Part shown: one piece after another, positions 48,432 through 61,623 of the stretch | Layout of the letters: every line of letters begins with the position of its first letter | Numbering within the stretch: position 1 is the stretch's first letter | The notes under the pieces: model-generated | What the model was told of the DNA's origin: nothing | Databases searched by the model: none | The model's input: only the letters and a program-made list of their open reading frames with translations | Source of the DNA: Diadema setosum | Taxonomy: Eukaryota > Echinodermata > Echinoidea > Diadematoida > Diadematidae | NCBI RefSeq assembly: GCF_964275005.1 | Contig: NC_092693.1 | Span: 27,457,173-27,521,172, forward strand | Direction of reading: 5' to 3' | Length of the DNA: 64,000 nucleotides | Program-made: the position numbers and the translations under genes

Positions 48432-50810
48432 ACTAGAGATTGTAATTTGTCATCACTGACAAATTAAGGTGATCCGATTTTTTTTTAAATCAATGATTCA
48501 AGTCCTGATCGAAATAGGCATGACCATGCAGGTTTCATCTGTGTTCAGAGACATAACATTGGCCGTGTGATGTTTGGATTCTCATTTAGAAAAGGGAGTC
48601 ATATCTGCCATCTTTGGTACCAAATCTGTATACACTATAACGAAGATACAGCAACAAGTACATATGACCTTTGACCCCACTTTGCACAACCTAGATGGCA
48701 TCTGAGCCAAAAGTGGTTATTTTGTGAAATGATTCTTGTAACATGATCTTTGCGTGTGCAAAATATGGGAAAGATAAGACATGTATTCACCAAGATACAG
48801 GATGAAACATTTGTGACCTTTGACCCTAATTTACATACCCAAGATGTTGTCCGATCAAGTAGTTGTTATTTTATGAAATAATGTACGTGACATTAACTAA
48901 ACATGTGCAAAATATGGGGGTGATAGGGGCTGTTTTTCTTGAGTTATTGCAAAGGAAGTTGCAGAAACATAGAAATATCTCAATACAACTGTACATCGAA
49001 GATAAGCTTTAATTTCAACCAAGTATTTTAACATGATCCCGACATCAAATGAAAAAACAAAGGGCGCGTAACAAAAGCACAAAGTCCCAGTTACAACATA
49101 TTAAAATCTGAGAAAAAATCATCCAAGGGTAAGTGAGCTAGTGCTCGATAAAGACAATCATGTCAATTTTCACATCTAGAAAAATTCCCTCCCTAGAGAT
49201 AATACGTCATAACGAAGAAACAGAAAGAAGTACATATGACCTTTTGACCCCACTTTGCACAGACAAGATGGCATCTGAGCAATTAGTTGTTATTTTGTGA
49301 AATGATCCTTGTAACATGGTCTTTACGTGTGCAAAATATTGGAAAGAAAAGACATGTATTTACCAAGATACAAAATGAAACACTTATGACTTTGACCCTA
49401 ATTTACATACCCAAGATGGCGTCTGATCAAATAGTTGTTATTTTATGAAATAATGTTCGTGACATGAACTAATCATGTGCAAAATTTGGTGGTGATAGGG
49501 TATGTTTTTCTTGAGTTATTGCACAGAAAGTTGCAGAAAAAAAGAAATATTTCAATACATCGAAGATAAGCTTTAATTTCAAGCAAGTTTTTTGACGTAA
49601 TCCCGACATCGTTTGAAAAAACGACGGGCACTCTCACGATAGCCCAAAGTATCAGCTACTACATATTAAAATCTTGGAGAAATTCACCGAAGCATAAGTG
49701 AGCTAGTGCTCGATAAAGATAGTCATGTCAATTTTCATTTCCATAAAAATTGCACTCCCATAGAGATTACACGTAAACTGGCCAAATTTGACAAGGTTAC
49801 CTTCAATCCATTTTTACGAGGTGATGCCGTCATTCAATCAAAATTGTGTTATTGTATGAATGAAAGATGATTAAATAAGCTACAACATACTGAAATTTGG
49901 GTGAAAATTAGCAAAGGATAAGTGAGATACGCTCGAGTGAATTTGAAATTTGATGACGTCATTTTGAAAATTTACTTTTTTTACTTTATTAAGAAATTTG
50001 ATATCTTTAAATCATTTTGTCAGCATAACAAACCTATGAAATGACATGTAAAACTCATCAGCTTTCAGAATTTGCCAAGAAAAAGGGGGGTCACCGTTCA
50101 TCCTGACGAGTAAAATCCGATTTAAAATTGACGGTTTTTTGGCATAGTTGCACTGTGTATCCCCATTGACGCACGCGCGGAATTTTGAGTTTGACGGGCC
50201 CGTATGACGTCATATTGAGTCGGATTGGCTTGAAACTTGCGAGAAATATTCCTTGACATTTTGGAGATCCGATCCGTGTGAAAAAACTAAAAATTTCTAT
50301 TGCATACTAGCTGTGCGTGCGAATATGTGCGCGCGCGTACGCGTCCGTCCAATTTTTTCAATTTTTCAAAAAATGCTCCAAATGATCTGAAACGTGTGCA
50401 AAAAATTTTTGAGCTCGATTTGAGCATACAAATATTTCAACGCGCGCGTACGCGCGCGTTGTAAGATAAATATGATTTTTTTAGAATATGAGTAGAACCC
50501 GCTTGACTTGAAATATATGTGACGTAAATTTCATTGAAAAATTCCATTCCATTAATAAGATATGCATGAAAATGTGTTTTCATATAATGACGTCATAGTG
50601 ACGTCACGGTCGACTGATCACTGTAATTTTACTTGCGCTGTCGTCTTTGCGACATGATACATATATGGTATAAGTTTGACATTAATAGGCAATGCACTCT
50701 CTGAGCTAACTCTTGCACAACTTTTGCGGAGAAATAAAGAAATAAAGAAAGAAGAATAAAGAATCAGTACAGATACAGAAGGTGATCCGAGAGGATACTC
50801 GGATCACCTA
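48432..50810 (+). mobile_element. Repeat family B, 2.4 kb, same architecture as family A
   Basis: Begins ACTAGAGAT (48432-48440), hairpin AATTTGTC/GACAAATT (48444-48465), arm AGGTGATCCGA (48467-48477). The interior has two similar paragraphs (about 48600-49130 and 49190-49730) with TGACCTTTGACCC motifs, then purine-rich simple sequence (50725-50765). Ends in a palindrome AGGTGATCCGAG / CTCGGATCACCT (50780-50809). No coding frame. Confidence 0.7.
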
Positions 50811-52998
50811 ATTATTCTTCTTGCAACTGGGACAACAGCATTTGATGTGGTGTGGATGATGAAAATACATTGTACAATTATCTCACAACAGTTTTTTCTT
50901 CTGCTCTAAATCGATGCATTAAAGATGGGCCATCCCTTTTGCATTCCTTCCAAAATAGCACAAAAAATGATATATACCACCAGAATGACAAGACTTTTGT
51001 AAAGCTATAACATTTCTGTGATATCTGAAGGTTTTGCTGTTAGAATTCAAATAATGCACCAACTTAATACTCACCGAGAATAGCGCTGGCTCAATGGGTC
51101 AGCGAACACAAGCTGGGATAAAAAATCACCTGACCCAAAATGGCTGTCCGAGCCACGAGAGCTTCCGATCAGTGCCGAATGGACGCACACTCACAGCGCG
51201 CATGCGCATGAAGAGAAGCCAAAAGAGCCACGCGTCTTCTGGCCTCTCTCCTCCAATCACCGCAGCTCGCGGTACAATGTTTGTGTATGATGCATACACA
51301 CACATACACACACACACACACACACGTGTCTCAGTGGCAACACTGTCCCACACGTCTATGGATAGCACTGCAGTCTGGCATTGCGCAATTGCATGCACAA
51401 ATTCCATTCGTTCGGAAGAGTTACGCAATAACGTACCATTAGGGGTGACGATCGTCCGACTTTAACTACACAAGTGCATCACACAGGTCTGTAAAACTAG
51501 ACTAGTAGTTTAGATTTGTAATTTTTTTCGTAGTACCAAACAATTATTCAAATCTTAATGGTCAATTTAACTCAACAAATAAAGACCCTCTTGACTTCAG
51601 AATTTACAGGAGATTTCCAAATAGTGTTCTCTTCAATACCCAAGTGTTCTCACCAAATTTTCACAAATTTGCATGCAAAAGGGATGACCTATCTTTAAAA
51701 GCACAAATGAACTCCAGAGCAGTAGCTTTCAGTTGTAAGCTGTAAAGTGCATGGCATGTAATGCTGTGACACACAACTTCTTTATTAAAAAACAAACAAA
51801 AGAAACAAACAAAAAACATTAGTCTTCCTTTAAAGACCTGGTAGCATAGGGATACCATGGAGTGGGAAGGCTGGCCTGACTTGGATATGCATGTATTTGA
51901 GAATCCTCGTAATGAATGGTGCACAGCTCTGTCACTGATCTCTATATAAACACATGTACACACTAAGTCATAGAATCTCAGCTGGAGTTGACCATTACCA
52001 CTGAATGAACACTATGAAGCACATATTCACTGATGGGTGCTATTTGCTTTGTTTGGTGTTTTTTTTTTTCGAATGTTCCCTGGGGAGCAACGAATGTAGA
52101 TAATTAAATTGGGCCACCCATGAATCCCCATGCCACCAATAAAACAGCCAGAGATGACCCTCCTGAGCTTCCTAAGGGATCACAATAACATGTTGAAGCT
52201 GACCAAATTTTCATCAGTCTGGTGGAATATAAAATGTTGTAAGCATCCTGTCCAGCATACAACCACACTGCCTACAGTACTGCCAACACAGTGGCTCCAA
52301 TTGATATTTCAGTGTGAGTTTTCAACCTTTAATTAACCATGTTCCATTCACAACCATTATAACTACCTTGGTCATCATCCTTGACCATACATCTGACTCA
52401 AGCACTCAAGCACTAGACCTAAGTCAATAATGTCTGCAAGTTCCATGGTTCATCAACTCCATATCAACCTGTTGTCTTGCTTAGGGAGAGTCATGCACTG
52501 TCAAATATACCTGTAGGTGACAAGATTTAGACAGAAAAATACAGTAGAATGGACAAAGATACAGGGCAGGGAGAGTGTTTTGAGCATCTTGGGTGTATAC
52601 GGCATGGTAACACCAAGGTTCTGAACATTTTAACATTTTCCCCTTTCCCTTTACCTGGTCTCATGTAGAAAGGTCTCAGATAATTAGATACTTTCTGAAA
52701 TGGCTGGATTTCATACTCTGCATGCTGCTAGTCTTACATAAATCCTCACTTATACACAGACTCTGGCATAGGCAAAGTGCACACAAAAAACACCCCAAAA
52801 TAAGTGTCCAGTGTCTGAGGGAGGTGAGGGGACTTTCTCCCTGAATCCATCATCATGAGAACGAAGGCACAAATTTATGTAGTTTTCAGAATCAAGCCAT
52901 GTCTTAAAACTTGACAGAAGTCCTGCGGCTTGCGAAAACCCACTGATCTTGCACAGAGCCATCTAGCTTCTCGGAGCTGCCGGCATATGTGAGTGAGC
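50811..52998. other. Intergenic flank, includes presumed RPRD1 3' UTR
   Basis: Downstream of RPRD1 on its strand. A candidate AATAAA on the - strand lies at 51786-51781, which would imply a 1.2-kb 3' UTR; not proven. Also holds the CpG patch near 51.2 kb. Confidence 0.4.
51130..51290. promoter_or_regulatory. CpG-rich promoter-like patch without a recognised gene
   Basis: Contains GCGCATGCGC (51198-51207, an NRF1-type palindrome), CCAATCA (51253-51259) and AAAATGGCTG (about 51137, YY1-like) in a short CpG-rich island in AT-rich DNA. No coding exon recognised on either side within 1.5 kb. Confidence 0.35.
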
Positions 52999-53151
52999 TC
53001 AGCTGTCGATGGAGAAGAGATCCCCTGCAGAGGGGAGTGGTGCCAGCCCTCCCGTGACGTCTGGCAAGAGGGACAAGTCTGGCAGGTTCTGTATGTGGGA
53101 GGTGAGTTCCTTCCTCACTGTGGTCACCCTAGTTAGGCGGTCCTTGTATTC
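52999..53151 (-). CDS. RPRD1: RPRD1 exon 7 (terminal)
   Basis: Fifty codons and TGA at 53001-52999. Contains RVTTVRKELTSHIQNLPDLS and GGLAPLPSAGDLFS, highly conserved; acceptor CCAG. Confidence 0.95.
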   Translation of the reverse strand, partial: EYKDRLTRVTTVRKELTSHIQNLPDLSLLPDVTGGLAPLPSAGDLFSIDS

Positions 53152-56100
53152 CTGGCATGACAGAAAAATACATGCATACAAATGTTAGACCAGTTTCTCC
53201 TTAGGCAGACTGCAGCTTTTAGAGTGTTACCTGTTGACAAGTTACACTATTTTGGTATTTGGGAGAGTTTCTGCTTTTACATAGTATAATATATAACAGC
53301 GTATCACTAGACTGCATTCTCATGTCAGTACAAATAGGATTCTTGTTAATTTTGTCAAAGACCAGACATATAGGACAGAAATTTTTGCTGCGAATGAAAC
53401 TAGAAAATTACCAACCATTCATGTTATATTACATTTCATTCATTTCTGTTTTAATGGGGCTTAGCTCTCACACTGCACCTTAATGGAAGACAAATTTCTT
53501 GTTCTGAATTTTAAGTATTGTCAACATATATCACAATTAACACTCACAGGCAAATCTCTATGGAATATTTGTCAGGCAAAATGTTATAATATAGCCATGA
53601 TTTCAATGCTGTAATATGATTACCACAAAGGTTTAAGCTGATCTACATCTACAGAAAGCTGTCTTTAGCTGGGGCAACCACAGTCATACGAGTTCAGCGC
53701 ACTCCCGTTATAACGAACACAATTATAATGAAATTCTGCTGACAACGAAATAAAAATTCATGCTGCAACATTATCTGTTCTATGTTCTTCCTTGTTTATT
53801 TGTTCGGTTATAGCAAAATTTCGATATAACGAAAGAAGACTACCCATCCTGATGACTTTGTTATAACAGGAGTCCACTGTATGGGAAAATGGGAGGCACT
53901 GGATTGGATTGATCCTCCTCCTCACCTCCAGTTTTTGCAGGGATGTTTTCAGGTGCATCTGCTGTCCAAGCCGGTAGTTCTTCAGCATCTTCATCACTGC
54001 CTCTCTCTGAATCATCTCAGCCGACAACCTGCTATTATACTCTGACAGCATGGATACCGCTTCATTGACAACGGAGGACAACTCTTCAGCAGCTTCCTTA
54101 TCTGTGTGGATGACAATGACAAATATTCCTGTTATATGTATAGACAAAAATCCCTTCCTTGATCAAATTAATCATGTACTGTACACTCCATATATTTAGC
54201 AAGTCAATTTTTTTTTCTCTAATTGAGGCTTCCCAACAATTTCACTCGTGGTAAAATTAGCAGCGATCATGAAGTACAGTAATGAATGGAAAATGAAAGC
54301 ATGCATGTCGCATTCATGTTGGGATCAGGGTTATTATTTTTATGTGTTGTAAAATTCATGAATGGCACCTGGCTACCAAAATTCACAAAAATCGAAAAAC
54401 ATGGCGTAAACAGTTCATGACCTGCCATAGGCACTAGAAATGTCATGAATGCATCCTAGCATTCACTCTGAATGCATCCTAGCATTCACTCTGATAAAGT
54501 GCTCCCTGACTCAAAATAGTCAGCAAAAAAGAGGTACTCTGAAAGATAACTTTAAACAACCCTGAAACCCATATATCCATTTATCATCACAAGCAATACT
54601 GTATGTATACATTCAAATGCAAGTTGCAACATGCCTTTGAAACATTCATTATAACACGTCATCATCATTATTGTAATGCCATCAAAATCACTAACATGAT
54701 TTCTATCTTAGTATGTGATGCATCATTATCAGTACAGGCATTAGCTTTTTATTGTAATTTTTTTTTTTTTTTTAATCAGTCTTTAAAATCTTCAACATAT
54801 TATAAAATAGGCAAAAAACAAGCAAAGAGAAAAGGGAATGTAATGCCCATTTCAGATACGAGAGTGTTTAAATGCCCAAACCGATGAGCAAGGTAATACC
54901 TTTGATTTTTTCTAGTAAGCTGATGTCCTGTACTTCAGGTGGAAGCTTGGCAATCTTCTCTCTCACAGCTGCATCACTGGATGCTGAATTCTCCAGTTCC
55001 CTCAAGGCCTGTGCTAGCTCCTCTGGCTACAAGTAAAGTAGTCATGATAGGTTTGTTTACACATGTTGTGATTACTATGATCATGGGATTATTGAGGTAG
55101 TCACTCTAGATATGGAGGTTCCTACACAACACAGTATTTATGCCATTTTAAAAATGTCAACTCAAAACAAAAACACAAAGAAAAACAACAAATTATGAAC
55201 TTTGGTTGACTGAAAGACAATATGGTATAGACACAAAGTCATTGCAAATATGAGTGACATTTTGATATGTAGTTTTATGTATTTGACTCTTCTATACCAT
55301 TCCCATGGCACTTGGAATTGCTTATAATTAAAGGGGTGAATGAGTACTGATGTGGGGAAACACCAGCCCTGATGTCAAAAAGTGAATTGGTGTCTCTTTA
55401 CCTCTGGTATATCATCAATCTCTACCAGCTGGTCATCTTCTTCCTCCAGAATGCGCTGCATGTCCTCCACCTCCATCTTGGGTTTCTTTGAAGGGACTAC
55501 ATCTTCCTTCTCTGTTTCAGAGTTATTAGGTCGCTGGGGTGGGGTTGTGGAGGCATCTTCTGCCACGTCCTGCTCTGGGACATCTTCATCGTTTTCTGAG
55601 AAAAGACCAAGAAACACCAATATTTTGAATATACACAATGGGTTAGAATACTAATTTCAAAGCCAAAAATAGCATCAACACTAATAGAGGCAATAGCAAT
55701 AAATATCAAGAACAGATAATACCCTGCATAATTACAAGTGATTACAAGACTTGTCCATAGCACTTTGTTGAGTATAAATGAGACTAAAGTGTAAGACCCT
55801 ATAATCTAAGTGCACTAGTTTAAAAGGCTTCAGTGAGCAAAGTCTTTCATTCTCACAAGTCATTGACTTATGCCTCATTTTCTGAATGCTGCAAGACATT
55901 TTTTAATCATTTTTGTTAACTAGAAACATAGCAAACTTGGGGGGGGGGGGTGGGGGCATAGTGAAAATTTGATGCAAAAAGTCTGCATATGCTCCACGAT
56001 TGACTTTGTACAATGCATGATCGCATCTCAGGTGAGCAAAAAATGGACCTTGATGCATATTGTAGTCATTTCACCTAGCAATTGCAGACTACCAATTTTT

Positions 56101-59100
56101 GCCTTTGCTTAATGTATATAACAAACTTTGTTTTCATGAAAACATGGCAATTAAAGGGGATGGCTTCCTGATCAGTGGGAATCAGTGGGAATGCTGGGGG
56201 ATGATTGTTCCAATTCTTGTGGATTCATTTAAGAGTACATTATATATCTATTGTGTGAAAATAATTTGCTTCACAACGGTCTCATATTCAAGTAATGTGC
56301 AGTTTAGTGCCCCGTCACTGTACAGGCATGCTAACCTGGAAACATTAAACTGCACATCTTGAATATGAGACCATTCTCAATCAAATAATTTTCACACAAC
56401 AAAAGATATATAATGTACTCTTAAATTAATCCCACAGGGATTGGAACAATCATCCCCCAGCATTCCCACTGATTCCCACTGATCAGTTACTAGCCATCCC
56501 CTTTAAGGTATATTGGGTGTGTCACACGATTGATATGTGAACACATTTTGTACAAACAAATAATACAGATAACAGCACAGAATTGGTTGTGATAGATAAT
56601 TCTCAATTTCTCAACGAATGGTCAAGTGCTTTCTAAAGGATAATATCATGGCGGAGCCAATTACTGCAATTACATATAAATTTTGTTTACTGAATGGAGT
56701 TCACAGAAATTACAGAATCATCAAATCATTTCATAATATTTATTCAGCACACAGATGAGGCCAGATGCAAAAAGTGCCATGAATGTCGACAAGTTTTTCC
56801 ATACGAGCTGTTGGGATTATACGTATTACACATGATAAATACATAACAAAATGAACTTCCTGGTTAGAATCCTTGTAAAAAATGCCCAAAATAATTATCT
56901 TGTATCCAACTAATAAATTGTCATACAAGCAGTAACTTCTCTTGAAGGACATTCAAACAGCCAGTAATTCCTCATTTGCATGGCAAAAAAGCATCTGGAA
57001 AGGAACATATTTTTACCCTTTGGTAATCTAAAACAAGGAAAAGTAGAAATTACGTGGTGTGTAATATATGTCCCCGCCGGAAGTAGCATTTTGTAGCAAA
57101 ATGTACAATATAGGTCAAAAATCAAGGTCAAAGGTCAAAGAAGTCAAAGGTCAAAATTTTGTGTAGAAGTTTTGAAGCCCTCACCTAGTGCCATCACATA
57201 AAGCAAACGGAATCGAAATCGGGTTAGAAATGGCGAAGGAATAGCATTTTGTAGCCAATGTACATAATAGGTCAAAAATCAAGGTCAAAGGTCAAAGAAG
57301 TCAAAGGTCAAAATTCTGTGTAGAAGTTTTGAAGCCCTCACCTAGTGCCATCACTTAAAGCAAACGGAATCGAAATCAGGTTAGAAATGGCGAAGGAGTA
57401 GCATTTTGTAGCAAAATGTACAATATAGGTAAAAAGTCAAGGTCAAAGGTCAAAGAAGTCAAAGGTCAAAATTCTGTGTACAAGTTTTGAAGCCCTCACC
57501 TAGTGCTATCACTTAAAGCAAGCGGAATCAAAATCGGGTTAGAAATGGCGAAGGGGTAGCATTTTGTAGCCAAGATACAATATAGGTCAAAAATCAAGGT
57601 CAAAGGTCAAAGAACTCAGTGGTCAAAATTCTGTGTAGAAGTTTTGAAGCCCTCACCTAGTGCCATCACATAAAGCAAACGGAATCGGAATCGGGTTAGA
57701 AATGGCGAAGGAGTAGCATTTTGTAGCAAAATGTACAATATAGGTCAAAAATCAAGGTCAAAGGTCAAAGAAGTCAAAGGTCAAAATTCTGTGTAGAAGT
57801 TTTGAAGCCCTCACCTAGTGCCATCACATAAAGCAAACGGAATCGAAATCGGGTTAGAAATGGCGAAGGAGTAGCATTTTGAAGCAAAATGTACAATATA
57901 GGTCAAAGGTCAAGGTCAAAGGTCACAACTGAAATTCTGTGTACAATTTTCAAAGCTCCCATGAAGTGCTATCATATAAAGCAAACAGAATCAAAATTGG
58001 CTCTTTAATAACAGAGAAGTAGCAAATTGAACATTTTGATCACACACGGACGCACACACACACGTACGGAGCCCGTTTCATAGTCCCCTGCCCGAACTCG
58101 TTCGGCGGGGACAAAAATCCATGGCATCATCCTTGGCAATATCCAACATACCTGTATTTTCTGACTCGATTTTCTTCAGGACCTCCTTATCAAACACACT
58201 CCTGTCTTTCCAGACCTTTAAGACCTTTTGCAATGCAGCATACGTCTTTTCGTCAGTTGTGGTACTATGATTATCAATAACAAAAGGCCAAAGTATCAAT
58301 GGTAATCATTATTTTTGATGAATTCAAAGGTACATACATTTTCTTGATAAATGAAAGCAAATCAAATTATGCAATAAATTCACTAAATTTAATATTTACA
58401 CTCAACAAAGATGTTGGTCTCTGACTGTTTTGACAGTACATTCCAGTATTAGACTTACAAGTGTGATTATCACTTGTGTAAAAGGCTCAAATGATCTATC
58501 ACACATAAATAAGTACCTTATAAAATCAAGAATACAGTTACAATTTAGTACAAAAGTAAATAAGTGTCTTGATGTGAGTGCATACAACACACCAGCAGGC
58601 AATTTTGTTGTGATTTTAAAACAAAGAAAGAAAAAAATATTCATGTATAAACACATACATTTCTTAAAGAAACATGTGAGCCCCCCAAAACATTGTAAAC
58701 AGATGATTGTTTTTACAAAGTGTAAGTAAAGGCAAAAGTAAATATAACAAAACAATTAGAAAATGAGTGAAAGATCATTTCTACAGCTTTATGTTTTACA
58801 TTGGTATGGCTTTTCATGGGACGAAGCTTACTCATAAATGTGTCCAAACGATGCTGGCATGACCACAGCAAACTCTCGGTTGAACTCTGGTCCTTTCTTC
58901 TTGCTGTTCTGCACGACATCATTGGCCAGGTAAACAAATCCCAGCTTTCGTGAAGGCTTTGCTGGGAAAGAGACAAAAGATAAGGCAAAATCATGACCTT
59001 TGTTGAAAAATTAATTCTGAATGAATCTCATTCAATAAATTGTAACTTTTAAAGAGCAAGTTGAAAAGAATTAAACCACAAATGTACACATTATTAGAGA

Positions 59101-61533
59101 GGACACAAAGATACTTGAATGTCAGAAAATCATCAAGCAAGACATAATGACATACATTGTCTGTTAAAACAGACTACTGCAAAACTTTGCTGTCTTTGCT
59201 TTGTGCAAACATACCTAAAAAGATAGGAGTTTCTTGAAATGTCATAGAATATACTTGCTTCAGAATTGTTGAATAAGTGATCAGATCACTGTGCTCTCAC
59301 ACAATTTTAGACAATCATGGAAGATCCCTCCTTTTTATTGGGGGGGGGGGGGATAGGGGTGGAAATGTGATTTCAATGGCCAATAAAGACTTCTAGATAA
59401 GCATGACAAGTCAGTTGTAGTTTCAATAGATTTTGCCCAATCTTGAACTGTTGCACTACTTGCTTGTATTTTCTCTTCTATTGACAAGACTTCATCTAAT
59501 GGGTACATTTATGTGTTGCTAGCCTGACACATCAAATATAACGGCTCTAGCAAGATATGATAACACAATCAGTAAAGTTTTTATGGCATCACTAAAGCAT
59601 TTTGTACATAGCCTAGGCTATCAGGTAATCATCAAACTTCTGATAGTATTAAAGCAGGAAGGTTTGAAACGTGACAGAATTATGAAGTAACCCCTACAGT
59701 AGTCTGAATGCTCCACCTAACCATACGTGAAGGTGCACTATCACAGATACTTCCTATACAATTTTAAGCTGTACACATGTAATGTGTATTGTGGAATTGG
59801 TACAGAAAATTCTGCAATCTCCTTGGTTAAGAGCTACAATTTTCAAGAAGGTGAGCAGTATGACCCTTCCAACTACAGACTCATATCTCTCACCAGTGTC
59901 TGCTGCAAGGTGCTGGAGCACATCCTGACCAGCACTATTATGGACCATCTGAAACACAATAATATCCTATGTCCTGAACAGCACGGATTCAGAAGAAAGA
60001 GGTCATGTGCGACTCAACTCCTCAAATTTACCCACAAGCAATTCTTCAACATGGGTGGGGGGAAAGCAGACAGACATCCTGATATTGGATTTTGTATTAA
60101 AGGCTTTTGATCGCGTCAACCACTCTCTCCTTGTCCACAAGCTCAACTTCTATGTAATCCAGGGTGTTTTGAATCAATGGATCTCACATACTTCCTGGAT
60201 GGCAGATGGCAGGCTGTAGTGATCAATGGAGCAAGATCCAAGTTCATTTCTGTTCAATCAGGAGTTGATGATCATAAGTACCCACAACATAATCTGGACA
60301 AACTTGCTGAGTGGGAGAAAAGACGGGATATGCTCTTCTTCCATCTCAAAAAATGTGTCATCCTTCCAGTCACCTATGAAGGAATAAAGTTCTCCAGCGC
60401 AAATATAAATTACATGGAGATACACTGGAGCTTGTCAAGAGTGTGACATATTTAGGAGTAACACGATGCTCAGACCTCAACTGGATAGAGCACATCACCA
60501 GCATAGCTAACAAGACCCTGGGCTTTGTGAGACGCAACCTCAAGATTTCTTCCAGGAAGATTAAAGAAACAGCATACTACAAGACTTACAGTATGTCAGA
60601 CCAGTAATGGAGTATGCCACCACCATCTTCTGGGACCCCAACAACCAGCAGGCCATCAACATATTGGAGGTGGTCCAATGATATGCAGTCCACTTTACCA
60701 TGAGACTATACCGTAACACCTCCAGTGTATCGCCTATGACTAACGAACTGCAGTGGCCATCACTTGAGAAACGGCACTGTATTACCTGCCTCACCATGCT
60801 GTACAAGATCCATCACGGTCTTGCCTGCATGGGGAATATCAAAGAAGGACCCCATCCACTTCCATCAACAAAAAGAAGGGGCCACAATGGACAACTTGTC
60901 ATCCCACGTCAATGCCGCACACATTACCATCGGAATTCAATCCTGCCATGCACCATCAAGCAGTGGAACGGACCCTCTCAGGAAGTCGATGATTCTAATT
61001 CCATCTACACTTTTGTCTCAAGGGCCTCACAGAGCTACCAAGTCTCACGCATTCTGCGTGAGACATAAGCATTTAGGGTCCGTCTCATGATCTCACGCAT
61101 GATCTCACCAGATCGCACCATTAAGAGCTAAAAATTTAAAAAGCTCCCTACTGTGGGAGGGGGGACACCCCCCTCCTCCCGCTTGGTCATTTTACTCCCT
61201 TGCTCGCGCACATGCACGTGCGCCGAGATGCAGAGTCATGAAAGTCTCGCTCATAAAAGTTGTGTGAACTTGACATCTCTGGCCTCAGGATGAGAGTAGC
61301 TGATCATCTGCAAGCCACTTACTGATTTAGGCCCTATAAACATGATTACAAATAATTAATTCATTTCTGCTTGGTTAGAGAGGCCCAAGGGTCATAGTGA
61401 TTTTGATTGCTTTTTTTCAACCCGTTTCCTTCCGGAAGCTCAACAGGGAAAGCCCGACACTTTGTTTTCATGTGTTTTGTTTGTTTGTTCTGTTTCTCTG
61501 TTATCACTTGTATTGTTTTGCAAATGCCGAATA

Positions 61534-61577
<44 letters not shown>

Positions 61578-61587
61578 TAATGATAAC

Positions 61588-61623
<36 letters not shown>

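Noticed and set aside
51094..51465. 123-codon frame on the + strand and 100-codon frame on the - strand
   Set aside because: Both arise from the CpG-rich patch plus a CA tract; no domain recognised.
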